Positions 1 through 8,324 of a DNA stretch of 64,000 nt are shown here, piece by piece. A model generated the notes under the pieces. It had not been told where the DNA came from and made no database searches. It saw only the letters and a program-made list of their open reading frames with translations. Location of the stretch: the NCBI RefSeq assembly GCF_003626645.1, contig NZ_RBAM01000019.1, positions 19,245 to 83,244 of the forward strand. The letters are read 5' to 3'. Origin of the DNA: Streptomyces klenkii (GTDB lineage: Bacteria; Actinomycetota; Actinomycetes; Streptomycetales; Streptomycetaceae). Made by a program: the position numbers and the translations under genes. How positions within the stretch are numbered: the stretch's first letter is position 1; each line of letters begins with the position of its first letter.

Positions 1-1119
1 CTCGTCCTTCTCGTAGCCGAACTTGCCCTCCGCTCCGCCGCCGGCCCACCCCTCGGCCGTTCCGCCGATGCCAATGCCGGCGAACTCGAAGCCGCCGGCT
101 ACGCCACCCTTCGCTCCGGCGAATGCCTTCGCGCCCACGCCGACCTCTTTCTTGGTCGCTTTGGCGCTGACTCCGGCCTCTTCGCCGACGAATCCCTCAG
201 CCCGTCCATAGAGAGGGATATGCCCGCTGTCTTCGCGTACTTCGACCATGCCTCGCCCACCCCAGGACGCCTCGGCGCTGGCGCTGGCACCCTTCTGGCT
301 GAAGCCGTAGTTCGCTGTGGTCCTCGCTCCCGCGTAGGCGTCGGCGGTCACCGACACATCCGCTGGCCCGTCGGTCAGCGATCTCTTCGCGGTGACATGC
401 CCCACGTCGCCGTATGCCTTGAGCCTGCCCTCCTTGCCGTACGAGGGGCTGCCAGTTGCGGAGGAGCCGACACCGGGGCCGGTGGTCGTGACTTTCCACC
501 CGTCGGGCTTCGTAGTACCGGCCCCCGGTGTTCCGGCCTTCGCCAAGTCGCTCTCGGCGTGCGCGTTGAATCCGCCAAGGCCCGGCGCGCGTCCCAGCGC
601 GCGCCTGACACTCTGGTCGGCCTCGTCCACGGCTCCCACCGCCTTGGCGATGGCGTCGGTCCACTCCTGCGCCTTCTGCTGGGCATCGGCTACGGCCCGG
701 GGGTAGTCCGGATCGTGCTGGAGAGCCTGCTTCTCCTGTGCGGACAGCTTGTCGAAGCCCACGTACGTGGCCTTGCCGGAGCCGTCGACCTTGAAGTCCT
801 TGGCCTTGGCATCGGCGACCAGGTCTTTCACGGTTTTCTGTAGTCGGGAAAGCTCGGTGTGCGCCTGCTTCAAGAGGCTGGCGACGGCCAGTGCCTCCGC
901 CTTGGCTGCGGCATATTCGGAGGCTGTGACCGTGGCACTGTCCTGATGCGCAGCGCGGGCTTGTCCCTGCCAATTGCCGTTGGACAGCGCACGATGGACG
1001 TGTGTCTCGTAATTGTCCTTCAGCTCTCCGAAGCGCTCTCCCATTTTCTGCCACAGCCCGGAAGCGTTCAGTAGCGGCGCCAGATCGGCGGTCGTCACGT
1101 CTTTGTAGCTCAGCGGCAC
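1..1119 (-). CDS. WXG-like, type VII secretion-type protein (partial)
   Basis: The C-terminus lies beyond the left window edge; 373 codons are visible. The first ~100 residues are a predicted helical region with the motif NGNWQGQARAA at about residues 48-58, a W-x-G turn as in WXG100/ESX-type substrates, followed by an Ala/Lys-rich helix. From about residue 200 the sequence becomes Gly/Ala-rich, as in secreted polymorphic-toxin-like or structural proteins. I chose the GTG start because it follows the neighbouring stop by 13 bases with a GGGGG ribosome-binding stretch. It is probably co-transcribed with the upstream gene at 1133. No EccC/EccD secretion genes are visible. Family membership is inferred from the motif; function is unknown. 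Confidence 0.7.
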   Translation of the reverse strand, partial: MPLSYKDVTTADLAPLLNASGLWQKMGERFGELKDNYETHVHRALSNGNWQGQARAAHQDSATVTASEYAAAKAEALAVASLLKQAHTELSRLQKTVKDLVADAKAKDFKVDGSGKATYVGFDKLSAQEKQALQHDPDYPRAVADAQQKAQEWTDAIAKAVGAVDEADQSVRRALGRAPGLGGFNAHAESDLAKAGTPGAGTTKPDGWKVTTTGPGVGSSATGSPSYGKEGRLKAYGDVGHVTAKRSLTDGPADVSVTADAYAGARTTANYGFSQKGASASAEASWGGRGMVEVREDSGHIPLYGRAEGFVGEEAGVSAKATKKEVGVGAKAFAGAKGGVAGGFEFAGIGIGGTAEGWAGGGAEGKFGYEKDE

Positions 1120-1132
1120 GGTCGACCCCCGG

Positions 1133-1603
1133 TCACCACTCGTTTATTCGGCTGTGGAACGGCCCCTGCGGATTGCTCGTCGCATCGAACTGGGCTCCTG
1201 TGACGATGTCCTGGCCGCGAAAGAGGGTGTTCGTTCCGCGCAGAGCGTCCAGTTCTCGGTTCAGACGGCTCATCAGCCCGCGCGCCTGTCCCTGCCAGAG
1301 GGCCATTGCTTCTGAGAGCCCTTTCTCCGTGGCCCAAGCGGACAGTCCCTTCAAGCCCGTGTCCGGCTTCAGCAGATTCGACCGCAGGACCCCTGGACCA
1401 GCGAGGGGCGGCCTCACCTCTCCGCCGCCTTCGCCCATGCGGCCGGCGGCCTGGGTGTCCGGCAGCAGATGCTGCTCCATGTAGCTCGCGGCCATCTTCT
1501 TGTCGCTCGCCGAGCTGGCAAGCGTCCCCTGAGCGCCGCCCGCCCCACCGGCAGCCGGTTGGTTCGGCTGCGGTCGCTGCTGTGCAGAGTCTCCGGAACC
1601 CAT
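1133..1603 (-). CDS. Small WXG-like hypothetical protein
   Basis: A 156-residue protein with a low-complexity Gln/Pro/Ala-rich start (residues 1-30). It then has predicted helices around MALWQGQARGLMSRLNREL, where W-Q-G resembles the WXG turn, and a short polar tail. The ATG start is preceded by a GAGGGGGG stretch. The stop lies 13 bases before the start of the larger WXG-like gene at 1119, so the two are probably one transcript and possibly partners, as ESX-type proteins often are. I do not recognise a named family; an export partner or chaperone role is inference. Confidence 0.65.
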   Translation of the reverse strand: MGSGDSAQQRPQPNQPAAGGAGGAQGTLASSASDKKMAASYMEQHLLPDTQAAGRMGEGGGEVRPPLAGPGVLRSNLLKPDTGLKGLSAWATEKGLSEAMALWQGQARGLMSRLNRELDALRGTNTLFRGQDIVTGAQFDATSNPQGPFHSRINEW

Positions 1604-1691
1604 GGGTGACTCACCCCCCTCTGTGCATGTGCGTCTACCTGTTCGGCGCCGAATGGCGCAACGCAAGTGCCTGGCGTGTACCTTACAGAGC

Positions 1692-1970
1692 TCAGCGATC
1701 CTGCCGTTCGGCCTGTTTCGCAAGTGCGAGCACGGTCACGACCACGGCTCCAGCCAAGCAGAGCCCCGCGTAACCCAGGCGCCGGCTCCGAGCAACCGCG
1801 CAGTCCGTGTTGTGTGCTGTGACCCCGGCCTTCTCCCGCGGGAAGATGACCGAGCAGAAGGCTCTTGCTCGCCCCCTGGCATGCCAGCAGCACACTAGCG
1901 TCCGCGTAGCTGCCGAACCAGGTAAGGGAACCCGTCCAGCCGTTCCTGAGGGTGGCGGTCCCATTGTCAT
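1692..1970 (-). CDS. Possible small single-pass membrane protein
   Basis: This open frame of 92 codons ends in a convincing hydrophobic segment (LGYAGLCLAGAVVVTVLAL) followed by a charged tail (AKQAERQDR). That suggests a C-terminal membrane anchor. The N-terminal half has an unusual Cys/Arg/Pro composition, and another frame (GTG at 2022) is also open through the region, so the true start or even a frameshift is uncertain. It lies between the lipoprotein gene and the WXG-like pair, all on the same strand. Treat it as tentative. Confidence 0.3.
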   Translation of the reverse strand: MTMGPPPSGTAGRVPLPGSAATRTLVCCWHARGRARAFCSVIFPREKAGVTAHNTDCAVARSRRLGYAGLCLAGAVVVTVLALAKQAERQDR

Positions 1971-2040
1971 CAGCGATTGGAGATCCTGGCGTGTGCGGGC
2001 GCAAGGAGATGACTCCTGCCACAGGAACTGCTTCGGTCTT

Positions 2041-2775
2041 CTAGCCCACGCGGCTGCGGAACTCGCTCATCGTTATGGTCTTGTCCTTCGGCGGCATCGT
2101 GATGGTGAACTTCTCGCCGAATGAGTCGTACGTTGTGGTGCTTGTGCGGCCGTCTCGCGTGGACTTCTGCTGGAGAAGGCGGTATGTGCCTTCGTTTGCT
2201 ATTTGATAGACGTCCTGTGTCGGTCCGGCCGCGGCGGCCACCGCGAAGGTTTTGACGCCGTTGACTGTGCTGTCCTGCTCAGGTTCAGGCTTGGCCATTT
2301 CAGGGATCTTGTAATAGGCATCGCAGGGTTGACCTTGGCTCGTCACGTAGGCGTCGGACAGCGAGGACGGGACCGTGGGATCCGCCCGGCCCGATTGTCG
2401 CAGGGCGTCGGCGAGAAGGGTTGCGCTGGTGTACGTCGTGCCGTCCTTGCAGAACACGTCGCTGGTCTTTCCCGTGCGGTCGGACGTGGTCCTCACGTGG
2501 AGCCCCTGCTGAGGGACCCACCACATCTCCGTGCTTCCACCACCGAGGGCGGTCGTGGTGCCGGAGGCGTGGAATGACCGGATGCGCATCTGGAAGTTCA
2601 CGCTACTGATGATCAGCGTGTCCTTGTCGGCGCCGGCTGAGGCTGAGGCTGTGGGGGCGGTCGTCTCCGTCCCGGAGATCGGGCTCGCCGGCGCGGAACT
2701 GTCACTGCATGCGGTGAGGAACGTGCTCAAGGCGGTAATCGCTAAGGTCGTTCGGACTACGGCAAGGCGTGGCAT
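2041..2775 (-). CDS. Putative secreted lipoprotein
   Basis: A 244-residue protein beginning MPRLAVVRTTLAITALSTFL and followed by TAC. This is a lipoprotein signal peptide with a lipobox ending at Cys23, so the mature protein should be lipid-anchored outside the membrane. A Ser/Thr/Ala-rich linker follows. The rest (residues ~55-244) resembles LppX/LprG-like or DUF-type actinobacterial lipoproteins only in general pattern. The ATG start was preferred over longer upstream frames because CTGGAG sits about ten bases upstream and the signal peptide begins there. It heads the minus-strand group that continues into the WXG-like genes. Ligand and role are unknown. Confidence 0.75.
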   Translation of the reverse strand: MPRLAVVRTTLAITALSTFLTACSDSSAPASPISGTETTAPTASASAGADKDTLIISSVNFQMRIRSFHASGTTTALGGGSTEMWWVPQQGLHVRTTSDRTGKTSDVFCKDGTTYTSATLLADALRQSGRADPTVPSSLSDAYVTSQGQPCDAYYKIPEMAKPEPEQDSTVNGVKTFAVAAAAGPTQDVYQIANEGTYRLLQQKSTRDGRTSTTTYDSFGEKFTITMPPKDKTITMSEFRSRVG

Positions 2776-3057
2776 CGAAACGCAACTCCAGGTAACGGGC
2801 TGTGGTGGTGGGGGAGGACAGGATGGTGTGCGGCTCCCCAGCCTCGCTTCCGGCCCCCTTGAGACGCGCTGCCGACTTGGTCCGCGGTTTGTCCCATGCC
2901 GTAGTGACACCGGGCGAGCGTGTGTTCGACGCTAGCAGGACCAGGAGTCCGCTGGCCCTCTCTTAACGATCTCTTGGTTGCCCAGCCCCCTCCGCACCTG
3001 CCAAGCATGCCTGGCGCGACGTCAGGTGCGAATGCCTGTACGGAGTGGGCCTGGGGA

Positions 3058-3273
3058 TCAGAGGGCAGTTGGGAAGTTTCCGGCTCTGAGTCCGGTCACG
3101 AATGCTGACCATGCATCAATGGCTAGGACGATGATGGGGCCGTGATGGGTCTTGCTGTCTCGGATAGAGATGATATCGCTGAATCTGTCGGCAACCTCAA
3201 CGCAGTCATTTTCCAGGCCGCTGTAACTGGACTTTCGCCATGTGACGATGTCCGGGCCGGGTATGCCATTCAC
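3058..3273 (-). CDS. DUF397 domain protein
   Basis: A 71-residue protein with the DUF397 hallmarks: TWRKSSYSGLENDCVEVAD near the N-terminus, then IRDSK and a C-terminal AWSAFVTGL helix. DUF397 proteins are small Streptomyces partners of XRE regulators, as in WhiJ-like modules, and are thought to act with or against them. The GTG start overlaps the preceding TGA (GTGA) when the XRE gene is read in its corrected frame, showing classical translational coupling. A paralogous module lies at 61156-62259. Binding to the adjacent regulator is inference. Confidence 0.85.
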   Translation of the reverse strand: MNGIPGPDIVTWRKSSYSGLENDCVEVADRFSDIISIRDSKTHHGPIIVLAIDAWSAFVTGLRAGNFPTAL

Positions 3274-4090
3274 TGGTATTCCTCCATGTATCTGCGGATG
3301 AGTTCCAACGATTCGTGCTCCGTAGCGCAAGTCCGCGCACCATGTCGAATCGCTGGGATAGTTCCACCACGCGCTTGGCAGACTCCACCAACTCGCCGGA
3401 TCCGAACGATTCGACATAGGCCAGTGTCGAGCCGATGGGGGCGGTGAGGAGTGTCAGGCTGCCTCCGAGCATCCAATACTCGCCTCGTTCGAAAGGCAGT
3501 ACCTGAATCGTGGCGTCCGGGTTCTCGGCTGCTTTCAGGATCTGGGCGAGTTGGCCGGCCATCGTCACCTTTCCGCCGACCGGCCGTTTGAGTGCCGCTT
3601 CATCCATGACTGCCCAATACGGTGGCGGGTCTTCGCGACTGAATACTTGCTTACGGTTCATGCGAGCGGCAACGGCTTCGTCGAAGTGCTCTCTCGGTGC
3701 TTTGGGGCGGGATGTCCGTAGGAGCGCGCGTGCGTAGTCTTCGGTCTGTAGGAGTGCGGGGATGGCGCTGCTGGTGAAGACCTGAATGCGTTCGGCCTGG
3801 CTCTCCCTGGCGGCAGCCTTGCGGCCGTACTCCTGCGGCGATCCCTCGCGGGCCATCTCCAGAAACTCGACAAGGGTTCCTCCCATGTCGAAATGCTGGT
3901 CCAGAGCGGCTATCAGGGCGTCGGACGGGAGCTGCCCGCCGAGTTCAGCCCTGTGGATGTAGCTGTGGCCGTAGCGCGTCGCCTCCGCCAGCTCGCGCAG
4001 TGACAGGCCCTCGCGCTTCCTGAGGTGCTGGAGCATGGATCCGAGCACCTGGCGCGGAGTCAGCCGACTGTCGCCCTCTCGCTCCGTCAT
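3270..4090 (-). CDS. XRE-family regulator (DUF5753), apparent C-terminal frameshift
   Basis: An N-terminal helix-turn-helix (about residues 14-70, LSLRELAEATRYGHSYIHRAE) is followed by a DUF5753-like ligand region with IPALLQTEDYARALL and a DATIQVLPF strand. The start is the ATG at 4090. Near 3317-3324 the reading frame breaks. The expected family ending EHESLELIRRYMEEYQ is in the next frame and stops at 3270, overlapping the DUF397 start. As written, the frame of the HTH runs on with unrelated residues to 3206 (294 codons). Restoring one base would give a normal-length protein coupled to DUF397. This may be a real inactivating deletion or a sequencing error. Confidence 0.75.
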
Positions 4091-4308
4091 CGAACAACCG
4101 CCCGTCGCTATATGCGAGTTGTGTACATCCTGCCCCTGGCGAGCGTAGTCCCTGTGCTCAATCGCGGTAACCGCTTGATCGCGGACCGCAAGGAGCCTCG
4201 CCTCGGCATGTGGTCCGCCGGTCAGAGGACGGGATCTGCCATGTGCAAGACCCCCGCGACCGTGCGACCGGTCCGGGGGCGTGGCCAACGCTGGATTGGA
4301 GCGATGAC

Positions 4309-4674
4309 ATGCATGACCTTATCGTCCGCTTTCTCGAACGGGTGAGGGCGCTGTTCAAGTTGAGCGGCTTTGGCAAGGCTGCTCGTGCACAGGGGACCGC
4401 CGACGTAGCGCGTGAACTGCCCGAGCCGATCACGGATCCCGGGCAAGTGGAGTTGCCATCCCCGCACCCCGCCGATCCCCCGCAGCACTCCGCCTGTGGC
4501 GTCTACCTGTGGGCTACCGCGCATGGCATCGATCTGAGGCCTCAGGCGCCTCTGTTCACCTGCACCTGTTCCGCCAAGGAACCGAAGGCCGCCCCAGCGT
4601 CCGTGCGGGACGAGCTGCGTGCGAAGGTAGCCGATGTCAATCACCGGAGCAGGCGGGAGCACGGTCTCTCGTAG
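4309..4674 (+). CDS. Conserved hypothetical protein divergent from XRE gene
   Basis: A 121-residue protein starting MHDLIVRFLERVRALF, an amphipathic helix, followed by a Pro-rich stretch. It ends in a segment with CGVYLWATAHGIDLRP and a CTCSAK cysteine pair. The ATG was chosen because GGAG lies about nine bases upstream. It is transcribed divergently from the XRE regulator across a 218-bp gap. In Streptomyces, XRE/DUF397 modules often sit beside such small proteins. I do not recognise a domain; function is unknown. Confidence 0.6.
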   Translation: MHDLIVRFLERVRALFKLSGFGKAARAQGTADVARELPEPITDPGQVELPSPHPADPPQHSACGVYLWATAHGIDLRPQAPLFTCTCSAKEPKAAPASVRDELRAKVADVNHRSRREHGLS

Positions 4675-4728
4675 TCGTTGGTGATGCAGCGCCCCCCTCG
4701 CGTGCTTTCGTGGCGCAGGCGGGGCGCT

Positions 4729-5508
4729 TCAGGTCCAGTCGAGCGGCAGCAGCCAGTGGGCTTCGTCGCGGTAGTCCGTTGGGGCGCAGGTGAAGTCCAG
4801 GGTGGTGGCGGTCGGTGGGGCGTTGGTGTGCATCTTTACCGTCACCTTTTGGTGGGGTGCGAGTTCGTCCGGGAACCAGGGGTGGTGGCGGTCCCACTCC
4901 GGGCTCATGGGGCCGGTGGGGGTGATGCCGCCCGGCTTGAGCTTCTCGTCGGTCCTGATTCCGTTCCACGCCAAGTCGACGGATTTCCCCTGGTCGTTGA
5001 CGTACGTCACCGTGAACTCGTAGGTGAGATCGCCTTTTGTCAGGGCGACGTCACCGGGAAGGTTCGGGACGCGCCGGGCCTTGCTCACCGTCACCTTCAC
5101 GCCGTCGCGGTAGCGCGCCGTTCCGCCGGGGTTCAGTGGTGTCCCGTACTTGCCGCCCGCCGAGACCAGGTCCTCCGGCCTTTCGTCGAGGTGGGACATT
5201 GCGTCGAGGAACCAGATCGTCAGGCCCAGGCAGACAGCCGTCACCATGGCGCCCAGCCCGATGCCGATGAGCGCCGGGACGCGTACATCCGCCTTGTCCC
5301 GCTTCACCCGCCTCCGGCCGATCGCGCCGCAGACCGTCGCGGCCAGGCCCAGCAGGATGGCCAGCGGAATGCCCCAGAGCGTGCCGGCGGTCAGCACCGC
5401 CATCACGGCCAGCCCCAATGCCACCATGCCGATGTCATTGGGCCGCTTCGGCGTGAGGCCGGGCAGGCCGGGGAGGCCAGGGAGGTCCGGCAGCGGCTTC
5501 GTCTTCAT
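4729..5508 (-). CDS. Membrane protein with DUF4352-like C-terminal domain
   Basis: A 259-residue protein. After a Pro/Leu/Gly repeat (PDLPGLPGLPGL, residues 7-18) come two hydrophobic segments (~29-60), a basic loop RRRVKRDK, and a third membrane segment (~82-105, IGIGLGAMVTAVCLGLTIW). The C-terminal half looks extracellular and beta-rich (YRDGVKVTVSKARRVPN, YEFTVTYVNDQGKSVDL), the pattern of DUF4352/immunoglobulin-like domains. The ATG at 5508 was preferred to an upstream frame because it begins the natural repeat and membrane architecture. Function is not known. Confidence 0.7.
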   Translation of the reverse strand: MKTKPLPDLPGLPGLPGLTPKRPNDIGMVALGLAVMAVLTAGTLWGIPLAILLGLAATVCGAIGRRRVKRDKADVRVPALIGIGLGAMVTAVCLGLTIWFLDAMSHLDERPEDLVSAGGKYGTPLNPGGTARYRDGVKVTVSKARRVPNLPGDVALTKGDLTYEFTVTYVNDQGKSVDLAWNGIRTDEKLKPGGITPTGPMSPEWDRHHPWFPDELAPHQKVTVKMHTNAPPTATTLDFTCAPTDYRDEAHWLLPLDWT

Positions 5509-5591
5509 GAGGTGATCACACCCCGGGGCGCCCCTTCCCCGGGAGCGCGCGCTCACTCAATCCGCCCTGAGTAGTCCTACTCAGAACCCAG

Positions 5592-5663
5592 AGGCCGTGA
5601 CCGGAATCGAACCGGCGTAACTCGCTTTGCAGGCGAGTCCCTCAACCACTCGGGCACACGGCC
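5592..5663 (-). tRNA. tRNA-Cys (GCA)
   Basis: Minus-strand cloverleaf: acceptor arms GGCCGTG and CACGGCC pair perfectly. The anticodon stem CTCGC/GCGAG encloses the loop CTGCAAA with anticodon GCA, and the T arm contains GGTTCGATTCC. The discriminator is U, typical for tRNA-Cys. No CCA is encoded. Confidence 0.95.
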
Positions 5664-5751
5664 AAGTCGTGCTCCTGGCATTGACACTATGGGTGCCACC
5701 CGGGACGTTCAATGGCCGCGCCCGCCCCGCAACGCGACTGCCATTCTCCGT

Positions 5752-6642
5752 TCACACCGCCCCGCGCGCCTCCGGGTCGTACCCCCTCTTCAGGAACTGC
5801 TCCACCACCGGGCGGAACAAGTCCGGCTCGTCCACCCACGGGTAGTGGCCCACGCCGTGCAGTGTGCGGACCGCCGCCGTACGGAAGGACGCCGCGACCA
5901 GCTCCCCCGCGCGCATGCCCGCCAGCGCGTCGCGGTCGCCCGTGATGACCAGGACGGGGCAGCCGACCTCCGGGAGGCGGGAGAGGAGGGCGTGGCGGGC
6001 CGGGTCGTCGACGCCCTGCCAGAAGCCGGCGCGGGGGACCGGGCCGAGCTGGCCGGGTTCGGTGGCGGCGTGGGCGCGCTGCGGGCCGTCCCAGCGGCCG
6101 TAGCCCATGGGGGCCGCGCGGAGCAGGAGGCTGCGGACCTCGTCCATGTCGCCGGCCGTGGGGAGGGTGTGCACGGCCACGTACGCGTCCGTCCACCAGT
6201 CCTCCGTCGCGCGGGACTCGAAGATCTCCTCGGCGTCGTCGGGCAGCTCCCCCTGGAGCCGCGAGCCGGGCGTGACGAGCACGAGCCGCGTGAGGCGGTC
6301 GCCGTGCTGCGCCGCGTACGCCTGGGCCGTCGCGCACGCCGCGTCGTGGGCGAGCAGCGCGAAGGTCTCCAGGCCCAGGTGCGTGCGCAGGGACTCCAGG
6401 TCCTCGGCGAGCGCCGGGAACGCGTACCCCCACGGCTCGGGCGAGGGCGGCGAGGCCCCCGTGCCGCGGCTGTCCGGGACGATCAGGGTGCGGTGGGCGT
6501 CCAGGCCGCCCAGGTCACCCAAATACGCGGCGTCCCTGCCCGGGCCGCCCGCCAGGCACACCAGGGGAGGACCCGCGCCCTCCGACCCCTCCAGCACCTG
6601 ATAGCTCAGTTCCACTCCGTCGTATGACGTGTAATGCGGCAT
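5752..6642 (-). CDS. Alpha/beta-hydrolase, proline iminopeptidase-like, altered nucleophile
   Basis: A 296-residue alpha/beta-hydrolase related to proline iminopeptidases. It has the oxyanion motif AGGPG (~31-35), the DSRGTGAS loop (~57-64), a late GDRD acid loop and a C-terminal GVGHYPWVDEP histidine loop. The position that should hold the G-x-S-x-G nucleophile reads LLAHDAACA, with Asp in place of Ser. It may therefore use an Asp nucleophile, as epoxide hydrolases and dehalogenases do, or be catalytically changed. It is divergent from a LysR gene with an 88-bp gap, so it is a likely target of that regulator. Confidence 0.85.
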   Translation of the reverse strand: MPHYTSYDGVELSYQVLEGSEGAGPPLVCLAGGPGRDAAYLGDLGGLDAHRTLIVPDSRGTGASPPSPEPWGYAFPALAEDLESLRTHLGLETFALLAHDAACATAQAYAAQHGDRLTRLVLVTPGSRLQGELPDDAEEIFESRATEDWWTDAYVAVHTLPTAGDMDEVRSLLLRAAPMGYGRWDGPQRAHAATEPGQLGPVPRAGFWQGVDDPARHALLSRLPEVGCPVLVITGDRDALAGMRAGELVAASFRTAAVRTLHGVGHYPWVDEPDLFRPVVEQFLKRGYDPEARGAV

Positions 6643-6730
6643 AAGTTCGCCCTATCCCTTCTGTCCGGTCATCCAGAAGCTACCTCTCACCTCTCTCCCC
6701 GCTATCCCAAATTCCGCTTATGATTCCGGC

Positions 6731-7636
6731 GTGTTCGACTCGCGGCACATCAAGACGTTCCACGCGGTGGTCACGGCCGGTTCGTACTCCGCGGCCGCCC
6801 GCGTGCTCGGCTACACCCAGCCCGCGATCACCCAGCAGATGAAGGCGCTGGAGCGCTCCGTCGGCACGCCGCTGTTCACCCGCGTCGGCCGCCGCATGCG
6901 GCTCACCGAGGCCGGCGAGGCGCTCGCCCGGCACGCCGAGACCATCCTCGACAGCCTCACCGCCGCCCAGCAGCAGATGAGTTCGCTGACCCGCCTGCGC
7001 GCCGGACGCGTCAGGGTCTGCGCCTTCCCCAGCGCGAGCGCCACGCTGATACCCGAGGCGCTCGCCCGCCTCGCCGCCGACCACCCGGGCATCCGCGTCG
7101 AGCTCCTGGAGGGCGAACCGCCCGACTCGATCCGCCGCCTCGTCCGCGGCGAGTGCGACATCACCCTCGCCTTCACCTACCCCGGCCTGCACGAACAGGT
7201 CCCCGAGGAGCTGGTCGAGATACCGCTCATGGAGGACCAGCTCACCGTCCTGATGCCCATAGGGCACCCCCTCGCCCGCCGCCGCGCCGTCAAGCTCGCC
7301 GACCTGGACGGGGAGCGCTGGATCGCCGGCTGCCTGCGCTGCCGCACCAACTTCCTCCACGAGTGCGCCGAGGTCGGCTTCGCGCCCGACATCGCCTTCA
7401 CCACCGACGACAACCTCGTCGTCCAGTCCCTGGTCGCCGAGGGGCTCGGCATCGCGATGATGCCCGGCCTCGTGCTGTCCTTCATGCGCCACGACCGCAT
7501 CACCGGACGCGCTCTCGACCCGGCCTCGCGCCGCCAGGTCTCCGCGTACGTGCTGCGCGACCACCTCCGGATCCCGGCGACCGCGCTCGTCCTGGACGAG
7601 CTCAAAGCCGTCGCCGCCCGGCGCGTCGGCTGCTGA
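6731..7636 (+). CDS. LysR-family transcriptional regulator
   Basis: A 301-residue protein with an N-terminal winged helix-turn-helix (residues ~1-60: SRHIKTFHAVVTAGSYSAAA, then QPAITQQMKALE). A periplasmic-binding-protein-like effector domain follows from about residue 90 (RVRVCAFPSASATLIPEAL). Length and order are normal for LysR regulators, which usually bind the intergenic region shared with a divergent target. Here that is the 88-bp gap before the hydrolase at 6642. The start is GTG at 6731. The effector is unknown. Confidence 0.9.
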   Translation: MFDSRHIKTFHAVVTAGSYSAAARVLGYTQPAITQQMKALERSVGTPLFTRVGRRMRLTEAGEALARHAETILDSLTAAQQQMSSLTRLRAGRVRVCAFPSASATLIPEALARLAADHPGIRVELLEGEPPDSIRRLVRGECDITLAFTYPGLHEQVPEELVEIPLMEDQLTVLMPIGHPLARRRAVKLADLDGERWIAGCLRCRTNFLHECAEVGFAPDIAFTTDDNLVVQSLVAEGLGIAMMPGLVLSFMRHDRITGRALDPASRRQVSAYVLRDHLRIPATALVLDELKAVAARRVGC

Positions 7637-7769
7637 GCCCCAACCGTCGGCGAACCGGCAACCGGCGACTTACAGCCAACCACTTACGGCCAACTCATAA
7701 GCCCTCGTTGGGTTCCGGCCAACAGACTGTCGTTGGACCCGTCCTGCCGCCCGCCTCGACCCTGCACTC

Positions 7770-8324
7770 ATGACCACTCCCACCGCAGCCCCGACGACCG
7801 CGCGCCTCGCCCAGCTCGTCGACGACGTCCGGGAAGCCGTAGGCCGTGGCCTGCCGCCCGACACGACGGCCTACCTCGTCGGCGAGCGGCTCGCCGCCCA
7901 CCTCGGCGCCGGCGACCTGCTCACCGCCGAACAGCAGGAGGGCGACCCCGACCGCTACCGGCAGCACATCCTGCACGCCGAGCACGACGGCAGCTTCTCC
8001 ATCGTCGCCCTCGTGTGGCTGCCCGGCCAGCGGACCGCCATCCACGACCACGTCTCCTGGTGCGTCACCGGCGTCCACGAGGGCACCGAGAGCGAGCGCC
8101 GCTACCGCCTCGTGCCCGACGGCACCACCGCCCGCCTCGTCGCCACCGAGGACGTCGTCAACCACCAGGGCGACGTGTGCGGCTTCGCCCCGCCCGGCGA
8201 CATCCACCGCGTCCGCAACGCCTGTACGGCCAAGGCGATCTCCCTGCACATCTACGGCGCCGATATCTCCCGCCTCGGCTCCAGCGTCCGCCGCGTCTAC
8301 GACCTCCCGGCCGACGAGTTCTGA
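7770..8324 (+). CDS. Cysteine dioxygenase family protein
   Basis: A 184-residue cupin of the cysteine dioxygenase type I family. Iron-ligand residues are visible as AIHDH (His92, His94) and SLHIYG (His160), with the usual PGDIHRV region between. The family oxidises cysteine (or a related thiol) to the sulfinate. Its stop overlaps the start of the YeiH-type exporter (TGATG), so the pair is translationally coupled. That fits a pathway in which sulfur from thiol oxidation is exported as sulfite or sulfate. The substrate could also be 3-mercaptopropionate or another thiol. Confidence 0.88.
   Translation: MTTPTAAPTTARLAQLVDDVREAVGRGLPPDTTAYLVGERLAAHLGAGDLLTAEQQEGDPDRYRQHILHAEHDGSFSIVALVWLPGQRTAIHDHVSWCVTGVHEGTESERRYRLVPDGTTARLVATEDVVNHQGDVCGFAPPGDIHRVRNACTAKAISLHIYGADISRLGSSVRRVYDLPADEF

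Noticed and set aside
1692..2022. A gene starting GTG 2022 with NGWTGSLTWFGSYADA
   Set aside because: The frame continues with shadow-like composition to 1414 over the WXG-like gene. The membrane-helix frame (1692-1970) is the more protein-like alternative, though also weak.
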